In this document: piece after piece, positions 1-13,202 of the stretch | How positions within the stretch are numbered: position 1 is the stretch's first letter | Layout of the letters: each line of letters opens with the position of its first letter | Origin: Anaerolineae bacterium | GTDB taxonomy: Bacteria > Chloroflexota > Anaerolineae > Caldilineales > Caldilineaceae | Direction of reading: 5' to 3' | NCBI GenBank assembly: GCA_030432295.1 | Contig: JAUIHI010000024.1 | Location: forward strand, 1 to 64,000 | DNA: 64,000 nt | Made by a program: the position numbers and the translations under genes | The notes under the pieces: model-generated | Seen by the model: only the letters and a program-made list of their open reading frames with translations | What the model was told of the DNA's origin: nothing | The model's database searches: none

Positions 1-265
1 GGGCTTTCGGAGGAACAGACAAACCGTTTCTAAGCCGGATTTATCCGGCGTCGCTCAATAGCTCCGGGTCTTTAGCCCGGTGCGGTCGTCGCAAACCTAC
101 CCCTGCCCCCAACTTGAATTGCACCCGTGAGATTTTGGCGATCTTACAAAAGGTCCCCGGCACTCTCTTCCAGCGAGTCAGCACGCCAGAGTTGCGTGCC
201 AGAGTCGAGTGGTCGTCGCTCGTGAAGTGCCGGGGACTTCGGCTGCCTATTCTTGCAGAGTAAAC
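1..265. other. Structured non-coding region, possible ncRNA
   Basis: No convincing protein is encoded here. The stretch is dense in stem-forming sequence. A 12-bp perfect pair (GTCCCCGGCACT with AGTGCCGGGGAC) encloses 153-237 and contains a smaller hairpin around GCACGCC/GCGTGC. GCCGGAT/ATCCGGC lies near 34-49 and CCGGG/CCCGG near 64-80. It lies directly downstream of the minus-strand transglutaminase gene, so it may be a 3' UTR with a terminator or a separate RNA gene. I could not match it to tmRNA, RNase P RNA, 6S, SRP RNA or a riboswitch I know. Strand is unknown. Confidence 0.35.
153..237 (-). terminator. Long hairpin after the transglutaminase gene
   Basis: Twelve-base perfect arms (153-164 and 226-237) enclose about 60 nt that can fold further. 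On the minus strand the hairpin is followed by CTTTTGT, so it could end transcription of the two-gene operon upstream. The loop is long for a classical terminator, so it may equally be part of a structured RNA. Confidence 0.35.
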
Positions 266-2740
266 TTAGCGCGGCTTGTCCGGGCTGTTATCCCGGCCCA
301 AACGCCGGTCCAGCCAGGCCCGCCAGAGGACCGGGCGCAACTGTTGCCAGCTCGATTCCAGATCGCCGGTAGTTTTGTCCTGGGCCGAGGCGTGGGGAGC
401 ATAGCGGTATTGGACGTAAATTTCGGTGATGCGCCGGATGAAGGGCGCGCCCATCGGTAGCTCCTGGGCCAGGATGGCCGAGCGCTCGTAGGGGGTCAGG
501 CCGCTCTGGGTGGCCGCGCCCAGCCGTTGGGTCCAATCCACCAGCCGTTCGTAGAAAACTGAGGCCGGATCGATGTCAAAATCCTGCGGCCCTTGCCAGG
601 GCTTGCGACGCAGCAGCCAGACCCCACCTACCAGGGCCAGCAGCGTCAGCAGGCCGGTGATGACATACCACTGGGTGGTGGGGCGGAAACCTGTCTCCGC
701 TGGGAATTCGCCTGTGAACTCCGGGGGGAGGTCCTCGAAGGAGTCTCGACCCGACTCGAAAAGGGTATCGTCCAGGGCGGGATCGGTCTCTTCCGGCGCG
801 CCGGGGATACTGCTCGGTTCGGGCAGGTCCGCGCCAGAGGGACGCTCCAACGCGCTTTCGCCCGCGGTCGGCTCAAATTCCACCCAGCCGTATTGGGGGA
901 AGTAGACCTCCACCCATGTGTGCGCGTCCCGTTCGGTGATGACCCGGATGCCTGTCTCTTCGTCGAGCAGCCCCTCGGCATAGCCGCTGACCGCACGGGC
1001 CGGGATGCCCTGGCTGCGCAGCATTGTGACCATTGCCGAGGCGTAGTAATCGCAGTAGCCCCGCTGGATATCAAAGAGAAAATATGCCACCGGGTCCTGA
1101 TTGGTGGCAGGCGCTTCGATGGCCTCGTCGTATTCGTAGCCCCGCAGAAAACGCTCCACCCGCTTGACCCGGTCATAGACGTTATCCTCGCTGTCGCCGG
1201 CCACCTCTGCCGCCAGCGCGACGATACGGGGAGAAAAGTCGTCGGGCAGTTGCAGATAGCGCTGGCTGATTTCCAGGGGATAATCGACGGTGGCCTCGCG
1301 CAGGGCGCGCTCGGTGATGTCGGTCAGATTGCTGACAACAGTGTAGCTGCTGCCCACATCCAGCGCCACCCGGGAGCGAATATACGTCAACTCTGTCTGA
1401 ATTTCCGTGCCCGCGCCGTCTTCGCCCACTTCGCCAAAGACGGGCATAAACGAGCCGAGAATAGGCACGGAAATCTGGGCTGCATCCGGCGCAGCCAGCA
1501 CGACGCCGCCGGTGGAGGCCAGGAGGGTAATGGTTTGGGTCAGGGGCTTGCGCTGGCTCCAGCCGATCTGTGGGATCGGCTCATCGCTGTCGAATTCGAG
1601 TTCCAGGGGCGAACTGTTGGCCCACTGCCGCCCGGTGAAGGTGTCGAAAGTGACCGCACGCCAGTAGCGCCCCTGGGCCGCCTGAACCTGAAAGATTGCG
1701 CTGTCGGTCACATTGCGCGCACCGCCCAGGGAGAGAGATTTGGTAAAGCCCGTGGCAACCAGCCGTTCCTGGCGGTTCAAGCCCTGATAGAGCTGGTTCC
1801 ACTCCTGGGTGGCGGCTTCCCAGCGCTGGTTGATGGGGGCCAGAAATTGGTGGAAGTTGGCATTGCGCCCCAGGCTGGGGGCCACAAAGGCAATGGAGAT
1901 AATCACCAGCGTATAGAGTACGCCCGTGCGCATAAAGTCGAAGGCGATGTCCTGGCTGAAGGTGATGCGAAAGGCCCGCCAGCGCTGGCGATTGGCGATC
2001 AGATTGGTCCAGGCCAGGAGCAGAAGCGCAAGTATACAGAATACCACCAGAAAACCGGTGACCGGATTGGGCGCATAGTAGGTGTTCACCAGCAGCGCGA
2101 CTGCCACCATCATCACCCCCCGCCAGACATTCCCATAGCGGAAGACGGTCCACGCGCCCAGATAGGCCAGCCACCAGATCAGAAAGCTGATCTCCAGAAT
2201 AAAGATGTAATTGTCGTTGCTGGCATTGTTGCTGAGCGCGGCCTGCACCCATTCCAGCCAGCGTTCCAGCAGAAAATAGGCCCGAGCCTGGAGTTCGGGC
2301 ACGCCGTGATCCACAAAGAGCGCCACCCGCCGCTCGTTGTCCACAATTCCTGTCATCAGATAGAAGACCCAGGCCAGCCCGGTGGACAGACTGTGGGAGA
2401 GCATAAAGAAGCCGTCGAAGCGGCTGTAGGCCATCAGTGTGCCCATCAGCAGCCCGCCAAGCACAACCGGGACCAGCAGATTCATCCCCGCAACCCACCC
2501 GGCCACATCCAGCGAAATCGCCAGCAGTAGGTTGAGCAGGCCAAAGAGGACGAAGATCAGAAGACGCCCTTCTTGAAAGAAAAAGGGTGTTTGGGCTATG
2601 TAGTGTTCTTCCGGGGCAATGTTGACACTGCTGCCCTGGGCCGAAAGGCTGGCCGCGGGCGCAGTGCCTCTGGTCCCGCTGGAGACAGCGGCCAGGGCGG
2701 ATGAACGTCGGGTCGGTGCAAGTGGATTGGATTGGCGCAT
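266..2740 (-). CDS. TgpA-like membrane transglutaminase, DUF4129 C-term
   Basis: A membrane protein of about 824 aa. The N-terminal third has six or seven hydrophobic helices (DUF3488/TgpA type). An extracytoplasmic region leads to a transglutaminase-like core with the Cys in GYCDYYAS (about residue 563), the His in DAHTWVEVYFP (about 607), and WVEFEPT in place of the usual Asp segment, as is common in this family. One more helix and a C-terminal cytosolic DUF4129 domain with YVQYRYAP follow. Such proteins are thought to act on proteins or peptides outside the membrane; the substrate here is unknown. ATG at 2740 was chosen; a TTG at 2779 would add 13 residues. Neither has a clear ribosome-binding site. 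The preceding gene ends about 65 bp upstream, so the two probably form one operon. Confidence 0.85.
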   Translation of the reverse strand: MRQSNPLAPTRRSSALAAVSSGTRGTAPAASLSAQGSSVNIAPEEHYIAQTPFFFQEGRLLIFVLFGLLNLLLAISLDVAGWVAGMNLLVPVVLGGLLMGTLMAYSRFDGFFMLSHSLSTGLAWVFYLMTGIVDNERRVALFVDHGVPELQARAYFLLERWLEWVQAALSNNASNDNYIFILEISFLIWWLAYLGAWTVFRYGNVWRGVMMVAVALLVNTYYAPNPVTGFLVVFCILALLLLAWTNLIANRQRWRAFRITFSQDIAFDFMRTGVLYTLVIISIAFVAPSLGRNANFHQFLAPINQRWEAATQEWNQLYQGLNRQERLVATGFTKSLSLGGARNVTDSAIFQVQAAQGRYWRAVTFDTFTGRQWANSSPLELEFDSDEPIPQIGWSQRKPLTQTITLLASTGGVVLAAPDAAQISVPILGSFMPVFGEVGEDGAGTEIQTELTYIRSRVALDVGSSYTVVSNLTDITERALREATVDYPLEISQRYLQLPDDFSPRIVALAAEVAGDSEDNVYDRVKRVERFLRGYEYDEAIEAPATNQDPVAYFLFDIQRGYCDYYASAMVTMLRSQGIPARAVSGYAEGLLDEETGIRVITERDAHTWVEVYFPQYGWVEFEPTAGESALERPSGADLPEPSSIPGAPEETDPALDDTLFESGRDSFEDLPPEFTGEFPAETGFRPTTQWYVITGLLTLLALVGGVWLLRRKPWQGPQDFDIDPASVFYERLVDWTQRLGAATQSGLTPYERSAILAQELPMGAPFIRRITEIYVQYRYAPHASAQDKTTGDLESSWQQLRPVLWRAWLDRRLGRDNSPDKPR

Positions 2741-2805
2741 AGGGCAAGTATAGTCAGAATAGGGGCCGCGGGTTGGCAAGCGATCTTACCAACTGGTGAT
2801 TGCAA

Positions 2806-4923
2806 TTATAGTAGCAACCAGAGAATTCCTGCCAATGCAAAGATGAGCGCCATTGCCAGAGCCACTGCCAGAAAGAGACGCAGCAGGCTGACCGATTCGG
2901 AAACGTAGGCCAGGGGCTGGGGAGAATCGCTCAGTTGCAGGCTCCACACACGCCGGTTGGTTGGCCCGGTACTATCCTCAGTGCTATCCCCGGTGGCGAG
3001 TTCGATCTGGACCCGGCTGTCCCGCACCAGACTCTGCCAGCGTTCGGCCTCCTGGCGGTGGGTGATGGCGAAGAGTTCGCCCCGGATGCGGGCCTCCACC
3101 GATCCGGCACTCTCTGCGGCCAGCGCGTCCCGCTCCAGGCTGGCCCCGATTCCGCTCCACTGGTCGGCCACCGGGCGCAGGTCCACCGAATGGCGCAGAG
3201 CCGTCTGCTGCCAGATCAGCCGGGCAGCCGATTCGATCTCCGGGTCAGTGTTGACGAGGAGTGTGCGCAGCAGCACCCACTGGCTGTTCTGGGGGGTGGC
3301 CTGAATCAGGGCCAGCCGCTCTGACAGGTCCAGACCAGCGACGGAAATGACCGCATTTTTGCCGTCGAATTGGATGGACGCCTGACCGCTAGACGGACGG
3401 CTGGTCTTCCAGGCCAGGTCCAACTGCTCCACAAGCCGCTGGGCCTCGGCTTCCCGGCCAGGCGTGGCCGGGGCTATGCCGGTCAGGGTCAGATCGTCCG
3501 GACGGATGCTCAGGGAAAAGTCCCAGCGGGCAAAGACCGTCTGACGTTCGGGTGTGGGCAGCAGATCGTCGGTTGCCAGGGTGGAACCGGCCAGAGCCAG
3601 GGCCGCGGCCTGATTGCCCTGGGCCAGGAACTGAAGGGATTGTTCCAGCAGCAGCAGACGCCGCTCCTCGGCCAGGGCAACCGGGTCTACCACATCGGCG
3701 GGCAGGGCCGCCAATCGATCCAGCAGGGCCAGGGCTGTGGGCCAATCTTTGCGCTGCTGGGCCTGCCTGGCTTGCAGACGCAGGCCATCGGCCAGCCATC
3801 CGGCCAGTTCGCTACGCTCCCCGATGGCGGTGGCAGGCAGACCAGCCAGGGCGCTCTGCGCTTCGTCGATCATCAGCCCCAAATAGGCGGGATCGACAGA
3901 GCCGTCGGCCTGCAAACTGCGGGTGCGATAGAGCGCGGCCAATGCCCGGTGGAGGCGGGCGCTGGTGGCCGGGTCGGCTCCGCTCTGTGCGGCCAGTTCC
4001 AGGCCATCGCCATAGGCGGCCAGGGCCAGGGCATAGAAACGTTCCTGGTCGTTGGCCTGAATATCGGGCTGGGTCTGGGTGCGCTGGAAAAGTTGGTGGT
4101 AGATGTCGCCCAGATCAGCCAGCGCGTCCACAGTCGGCTGCTGGCGGATGGCATCCCGGCGTTGCAGAATCTCCTGCCAGATACGCGGGTGGATCACCTG
4201 CCAGCGCAGGGGCTGTCGTGGGAGGGGGTCTTCGCTGAGCCATTGCAAACGTTGGCCGTTGAAGGTCCACCGGTCTGGCTCCACAGCCAACCAATTGTCC
4301 GGGGCAAAAAGACGGGCATCGGTCTCGGAAAAATGGAGGCTGATCCGCCAGCTCCCCACCCGGCCCGACCAGGCGTCCAGCCCAACCGCGGAATAGGCAA
4401 AGGCGGGCAGGTCTGTGTTGACAAAGCGCAGGCTGTAGCGGAGCAGAAGGGTGCGCTGCTGATCCGCGGCAAAGTCCACTTGGGCCGTCTGTTGCAAGCC
4501 ATTGCCCGTGGGCTGCAAAGCCAGCAACTGGCCGTCGCTTTCCAGGGAGATTGCGCTGGGGAGACGGGGGATTGCCCGGTTTTCATCCGGGGGGCTGTCT
4601 GCCTGCATCAGCAGTGTGGCCTGGGCGCGGGTGGGGTTGTGCAGCCGGTAGCTGGCCTCCACATCCATGCGCAGGTTGCCATCCCCGTCCACCCAAACGG
4701 CCACATCCACCACGTGAGTAAGCAGTTCGATGGGTGTTTCGCCCAATGGCAGCAGCAGGAGGTGGCTCTCGTTGCCCGTTTCTTCCTGGGCGGGTGGCGC
4801 TGCGGCCAGGCGGGTTGCCGTCCCCAGCAGCAGGAGTATCAGGCAGGCCGCGGCCAATGCCAGACGTATGGTTTGTATCCGCCCGCTAGTTGCAATTCTG
4901 GGGTGCATCTGGTATTGTGGCAT
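2806..4923 (-). CDS. Exported membrane-anchored protein, function unknown
   Basis: About 705 aa. The N-terminus has a signal sequence or anchor (LALAAACLILLLLG, then AAAPPAQEE). A beta-rich extracytoplasmic domain follows, with a Gln/Ala-rich helical middle that looks TPR-like (repeated LADLGDIYHQL, LAAYGDGLELAA, LHRALAALYRTR). The protein ends in a C-terminal transmembrane helix (LFLAVALAMALIFALAG) with almost no cytoplasmic tail. I do not recognise a named family. It is co-oriented with the transglutaminase gene, with 26-65 bp between them depending on the start chosen, so a shared envelope role is likely. ATG 4923 was chosen over a GTG at 5010, because the longer form puts a non-hydrophobic leader before the signal sequence; ATG 4908 is also possible. 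Confidence 0.7.
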   Translation of the reverse strand: MPQYQMHPRIATSGRIQTIRLALAAACLILLLLGTATRLAAAPPAQEETGNESHLLLLPLGETPIELLTHVVDVAVWVDGDGNLRMDVEASYRLHNPTRAQATLLMQADSPPDENRAIPRLPSAISLESDGQLLALQPTGNGLQQTAQVDFAADQQRTLLLRYSLRFVNTDLPAFAYSAVGLDAWSGRVGSWRISLHFSETDARLFAPDNWLAVEPDRWTFNGQRLQWLSEDPLPRQPLRWQVIHPRIWQEILQRRDAIRQQPTVDALADLGDIYHQLFQRTQTQPDIQANDQERFYALALAAYGDGLELAAQSGADPATSARLHRALAALYRTRSLQADGSVDPAYLGLMIDEAQSALAGLPATAIGERSELAGWLADGLRLQARQAQQRKDWPTALALLDRLAALPADVVDPVALAEERRLLLLEQSLQFLAQGNQAAALALAGSTLATDDLLPTPERQTVFARWDFSLSIRPDDLTLTGIAPATPGREAEAQRLVEQLDLAWKTSRPSSGQASIQFDGKNAVISVAGLDLSERLALIQATPQNSQWVLLRTLLVNTDPEIESAARLIWQQTALRHSVDLRPVADQWSGIGASLERDALAAESAGSVEARIRGELFAITHRQEAERWQSLVRDSRVQIELATGDSTEDSTGPTNRRVWSLQLSDSPQPLAYVSESVSLLRLFLAVALAMALIFALAGILWLLL

Positions 4924-5027
4924 TGATTTGCGTGTCTGGTATTGGTTGAAAAATTGCCAATCCACCGGCTGGGTCAATCCACCGGCTAGTTGGCAAAGGT
5001 TTGGCCGCACGAGGGGTGTACCGGTCT

Positions 5028-5330
5028 ATGGTTAGATTGTTACTGAAGTGGGACATCAAAGCAGGTCGGGAACAGCCCTACTTTGAATTCGTTATGCGAG
5101 AGTTTGCCCCTGGTCTTATGCAGTTGGGCATCGAACCGGCTGAAGTTTGGTATACCACCTATGGCGATGGTCCGCAAATGTTGACCATAGGCGAAGCGGG
5201 CAGCCTGGAGAAGTTGCAGGCTGTTTTGAGCAGCGCCAACTGGCAGAAACTCCATGCAAAATTGCTTCTCTACGTTTCCAACTACAGCCAGCGAATTGTG
5301 GAACACAACAACCGGACCTTCCAATTGTAA
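5028..5330 (+). CDS. Small NIPSNAP/Dabb-like protein
   Basis: A soluble protein of 100 aa. The pattern of a beta-strand (LLLKWDIK), a helix rich in aromatic and acidic residues (EQPYFEFVMREFAPGLMQLG), a strand (EVWYTTYG) and helices after GSLEKLQAVLSSANWQKL resembles one ferredoxin-like unit of the dimeric alpha/beta-barrel (NIPSNAP/Dabb) superfamily. No catalytic residue can be named. The ATG at 5028 has GAGGGG about 11 nt upstream. The gene is divergent from the operon on its left and is followed by a strong terminator, so it is probably transcribed alone. Confidence 0.65.
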   Translation: MVRLLLKWDIKAGREQPYFEFVMREFAPGLMQLGIEPAEVWYTTYGDGPQMLTIGEAGSLEKLQAVLSSANWQKLHAKLLLYVSNYSQRIVEHNNRTFQL

Positions 5331-5406
5331 ATGTGGCGCATGTGAGTGTGGCGAATCAATCGAAACGACATTTTGTGTCGTTGATTCTGTGTCGCTGGAT
5401 AGAGTG

Positions 5407-5434
5407 GAGATGCGATTTGTCGCATCTCTTTTTT
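5407..5434 (+). terminator. Rho-independent terminator
   Basis: Perfect 9-bp stem GAGATGCGA/TCGCATCTC with loop TTTG, followed by six T residues. It ends the transcript of the small alpha/beta-barrel gene. A second AT-richer hairpin (AACGACA/TGTCGTT) lies just before it. Confidence 0.85.
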
Positions 5435-5796
5435 GTTCTCCCCAATTGCTGTAAGGTTTGATTGTTCGATTTGTCAGCGAATGGCAAGCGATTTTGGTTG
5501 AAATTTTCTGGTATTTCTATATCCTTTATACAGGGATCGGTCAGCAAAGTCGCCACTGGATTCAGGTAGGACAGAACTATTTCCATTTGCAGGATAAATT
5601 TATTGCAAAATTGGTGAAAAATCGAGTCCCTTTTATGCCGCTAACCGGTAACCACCAGCCGCAGTGTGTCATTTGTGGCAAAGCTTATGGGGCAGGCGTA
5701 GAGGGGCGACGAGCGATAGAATCTGGATGCCACGGCAGTGGGAATAAAGAAAAATTTTAGGTCACAATGAAATCGTATGCTCAAAAAGGGATACCC
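5435..5796. other. Intergenic, no gene supported
   Basis: AT-rich relative to its neighbours. An open frame (5458-5760) lacks a ribosome-binding site and recognisable sequence features, so I do not call it. The last bases hold the leader of the receiver-like gene. Confidence 0.5.
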
Positions 5797-6246
5797 ATGC
5801 CAAACTCTTCGTTTGATCTGTCCAAACTGACAAAGAAAGGGACGCCGGTTTTCTCGTCCGTGTCGACAGCCCACATCGTTTGGTTGCGCCAACGGAATCG
5901 GATGGAAAGCCAAGGCCAGGAACTGTATCGGCAGATGCAGGCCCAAGGGATTAAGTTGACAATTGTCGATGCGTTCGATGTCACGGCGGATGAATTGTTG
6001 AGCGCCGACCTGGTGCTGTTGGATGCCTTTGACAGTCTGGATGGCAGTATTGAGATGGTCGTGGGCCGAATTCGTTTTGAAAGCCGGGTCCCTCTGATTA
6101 TGCTTACGAATGGTTATTCTTCCGAACAATTGGTGACTGCCCTGACCGCCGGCGCCGACGCGATCTGGTCACAGAATACACCGGTTGAGCTATTGCTGGC
6201 ACGTTGCAGTGCTTTGTTGCGTCGCTGGCTACCCCCCCACCGTTGA
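5797..6246 (+). CDS. Degenerate CheY-like receiver protein
   Basis: 149 aa. The C-terminal about 110 residues have a response-regulator receiver shape: a strand ending in LVLLDAFD (possible phospho-acceptor Asp), a strand IMLTNGYSS (conserved Thr/Ser position), then ALTAGADAIWSQ, where the usual Lys is replaced by Gln. There is no DNA-binding or output domain. The missing Lys and the weak acidic pocket suggest a pseudo-receiver that may not be phosphorylated. The start at 5797 is preceded by AAAGGGA at good spacing; an in-frame ATG at 5767 lacks one. No partner kinase is adjacent. Confidence 0.6.
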   Translation: MPNSSFDLSKLTKKGTPVFSSVSTAHIVWLRQRNRMESQGQELYRQMQAQGIKLTIVDAFDVTADELLSADLVLLDAFDSLDGSIEMVVGRIRFESRVPLIMLTNGYSSEQLVTALTAGADAIWSQNTPVELLLARCSALLRRWLPPHR

Positions 6247-6606
6247 TGTAACCTTCGCAGGTATCGAGATTGCCAGCCCCCGGTAATCTTCCTGATCATC
6301 GCTCCGGTGACACCCTCCGGCAATGCTCTGGCACGATCCATGACCCACCGATTGGTCACGGACCCGCAGGGCATTTTTGCTATCCCCGTTTTTGCCAAAT
6401 ACCTGACAATTTAATCAATTTCAGGAAAAAACGCTCTCATTTCCTCCATTTCAGTACGCATGTCCTACCCTACGACGTGCCAAAGTACTATATGGTTTGG
6501 GCTGCGTGGCTGTTACACTTCATGTGTAGATAGTCACGTATATTTGCTACAACCAATAGAATTTGTCAGACGTTTTCAAGGGGTAGCCAAGAAAGAATGG
6601 AGATGA
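6247..6606. other. Intergenic, no gene supported
   Basis: About 360 bp with no convincing reading frame. AT content rises toward 6400-6560, where the promoter of the transposase-derived gene probably lies. I cannot assign -35/-10 boxes with confidence. Confidence 0.4.
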
Positions 6607-7173
6607 ATGATGGCGTTATATGTTCGTGATCTGGAAGAGAGTGAATGGAATGAACTGGAAGCGATGTTGGAGGAAAGCGATGGCGAGGTGCCAGCGCAGC
6701 GGTTGATGATTGTTCTGCTCTCGGCTCAGGGACAGCGGGTGCAGGATGTCAGCCGGGAGGTCGATCTGCATCCGATCAATGTGCGCAAGTGGATTCACCG
6801 CTTTAATGCCGAAGGAATTGATGGCCTGCGCAGTGGCAAGTCCCCAGGACGTCCGCCGATTTTCAGCGACACTCAGCGAGATCAGATCGTCAAGCTGGCC
6901 AACAGCGATCCCCGCAAAATGGGGCTTCCCTTCTCCCAGTGGTCCTTGCAGCGCATGCGAAAATATCTGATAGACAACGAAATGGTTGAGCAGATCAGTG
7001 TAGAGACCGTGCGTCAGGTTTTGCGTGCCCACGGCGTTCGCCATCGTATGCTGAGCGGTTGGAGCAAAGAGTCGAAGGTCCGCACACCCTTGCGCACAAC
7101 CTTGCAATATACCCAACGGTTGGGTATCCGAAGTTATAGCGAGCGGACCGCCCCACAATATGTAAGCCATTAG
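6607..7173 (+). CDS. IS630-type transposase N-terminus without DDE domain
   Basis: 188 aa. The N-terminal half is a helix-turn-helix of IS630/Tc1 type (QDVSREVDLHPINVRKWIHR), followed by the linker GIDGLRSGKSPGRPPIF and a winged second HTH (LPFSQWSLQRMRKYL). In full IS630 transposases (about 340 aa) a DDE nuclease domain follows. Here the reading diverges after LSGWSKESKVRTP and stops about 30 residues later. It is either the remnant of a broken insertion sequence or a DNA-binding protein derived from one. GGAG lies just upstream of the ATG and a strong terminator follows, so it may be expressed. No terminal inverted repeats were found. Confidence 0.7.
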   Translation: MMALYVRDLEESEWNELEAMLEESDGEVPAQRLMIVLLSAQGQRVQDVSREVDLHPINVRKWIHRFNAEGIDGLRSGKSPGRPPIFSDTQRDQIVKLANSDPRKMGLPFSQWSLQRMRKYLIDNEMVEQISVETVRQVLRAHGVRHRMLSGWSKESKVRTPLRTTLQYTQRLGIRSYSERTAPQYVSH

Positions 7174-7218
7174 GCCATTAGAAATATGGGTTTCTGAATA
7201 CGCTGCGACTTCAAATGA

Positions 7219-7268
7219 AAAATAAAAGCAGGGCCAATCTACCAATGGATTGGCCCTGCTTTTATTTT
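7219..7268 (+). terminator. Strong bidirectional-type terminator
   Basis: 21-bp perfect inverted repeat (arms 7219-7239 and 7248-7268, loop TACCAATG) with core GCAGGGCCAATC, flanked by A- and T-rich ends. It insulates the transposase-derived gene from the giant gene that follows. Confidence 0.9.
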
Positions 7269-7410
7269 GCCTTCTACTTCGTAATTAGAATTGCAAGAAG
7301 AGTAGGCTAGAATGGAATAGACTAAAATGTAGGGTGGTCATAGAACAATCTGTGGAATCGTTGAGTAGGGTCTGAATTTCTTGGGCGATTGGGTTAGAGA
7401 GAAGGTTGAT

Positions 7411-12306
<4,896 letters not shown>

Positions 12307-12333
12307 GTACAAGCAGGCCAGTGCAAAAAGGTC

Positions 12334-12404
12334 AAAAACCGAGTTTTTAGGGCTGACCCACGCCTGGGATTTCCAGTCACTTTCGCCAAAAACTCGGTTT
12401 TTTT
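12334..12404 (+). terminator. Terminator of the 1631-aa protein gene
   Basis: 15-bp perfect inverted repeat AAAAACCGAGTTTTT (12334-12348) with AAAAACTCGGTTTTT (12388-12402), followed by more T residues. The 39-nt loop is longer than usual. Confidence 0.6.
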
Positions 12405-12437
12405 CACTCCACTCATACAAACAGTTTTGACAAACGC

Positions 12438-12475
12438 AAAAGGAGGGACACTCTTCGGGGTGTCCCTCCTTTTTG
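12438..12475 (+). terminator. Second strong hairpin terminator
   Basis: 14-bp perfect stem AAAAGGAGGGACAC/GTGTCCCTCCTTTT with loop TCTTCGGG and a T tail. Because its arms also end in A residues it can work on both strands. It lies just outside the insertion sequence that starts at 12487. Confidence 0.85.
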
Positions 12476-12478
12476 TTA

Positions 12479-12486
12479 GGTTAAAT
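12479..12486. repeat. Target-site duplication, left copy
   Basis: GGTTAAAT, identical to 13883-13890 and immediately outside the left terminal inverted repeat. Eight base pairs is the usual duplication length of ISL3-family elements. Confidence 0.9.
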
Positions 12487-12500
12487 GGCTCTTCCGGATC

Positions 12501-13202
12501 TCATGTGGTTGACAAAGTAGAGGAGGGTCTGGAAGGAGAGAATATGCGTATTTCCAGATCGATCCATAATCTTTGAAAGAGAGTAGTGGTTTTGCGAATA
12601 CCATAACAGCGGCGGGTGATGGTACGAATTTTGTTGTTCAGCCCTTCGACAAAGCCGCTGGTAACCCGGTCGGCGAAATAATTGAGAATCAAGGTCCAGT
12701 GAGACGAAAGGGTCTTGATGAAGGGACGAAAACAGGTAGCCCCCAAGCGTTCGACCTTTTTGGTCCAGACGGTGAGGCGTCGTTCCGCCTCCTGTATGGA
12801 ATAGGGGCTGTTGAAGATGGCAGTCAACTCTTCCCGCAGAGTATAGGCTTGGTGAAGACGGGGAGTGTGCTGAAAAAGACGCCGTAGCCGCCCTCGGTCC
12901 TCATCATCAAGCGCTGGATGATTTTTGCGCAGAGTCCAAAGAGTCCCTTTGCAATCCTGGTCGTAGGTTTGTGCGGGAAGTTCCTGTTTGAGTCGTTTCA
13001 ACTCCTGTTTACGCAAGGTGTCAAAGTCGTCCCGGTATTGCTTGGCTACATGGAAGCGGTCTACAACCAGGCGGGCGGTCACATCGTCATGTGCGGCGAT
13101 GTATTCCTCCACCGCATTCAGGTAGCCTTCCCACATATCCGTGGTGAAAGAGCGGATGGTGGAACGCAACCCCTGGGGGATTTGCTCCAGAAAGGTGCTC
13201 AC
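12501..13202 (-). CDS. ISL3 transposase, C-terminal part (-1 frame)
   Basis: 233 aa of open frame carrying the second Asp (TTDMWEGY), the DRFHV segment, and the catalytic Glu region near the end (SGFVEGLNNKIRTI), as expected for the DDE_Tnp_ISL3 domain. It probably has no start of its own. Reading through the A7 run at 13208-13214 with a -1 shift joins the upstream frame as LPDRKKTTVSTFLEQIP, which restores the normal family sequence. It is either expressed as a frameshift fusion or disabled by a one-base indel. Confidence 0.85.
   Translation of the reverse strand: MSTFLEQIPQGLRSTIRSFTTDMWEGYLNAVEEYIAAHDDVTARLVVDRFHVAKQYRDDFDTLRKQELKRLKQELPAQTYDQDCKGTLWTLRKNHPALDDEDRGRLRRLFQHTPRLHQAYTLREELTAIFNSPYSIQEAERRLTVWTKKVERLGATCFRPFIKTLSSHWTLILNYFADRVTSGFVEGLNNKIRTITRRCYGIRKTTTLFQRLWIDLEIRIFSPSRPSSTLSTT

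Noticed and set aside
20-60. RNase P RNA-like TCCGGCTTA on the minus strand
   Set aside because: The conserved ACAGAA and GAGGAAAGTCC partners are missing within reach.
82-115. tmRNA-like GTCGCAAAC start of a tag sequence
   Set aside because: The following codons read ANLPLPPT-stop, without the ALAA-type ending, and no tRNA-like 3' end is present before the coding region at 266.
593-2530. 645-codon plus-strand frame opposite the transglutaminase gene
   Set aside because: Composition is typical of an antisense shadow; the minus strand has conserved catalytic motifs and membrane helices.
5458-5760. Possible 100-aa plus-strand gene
   Set aside because: No Shine-Dalgarno, starts right after a terminator, and has no recognisable pattern; the AT-rich region easily gives such frames.
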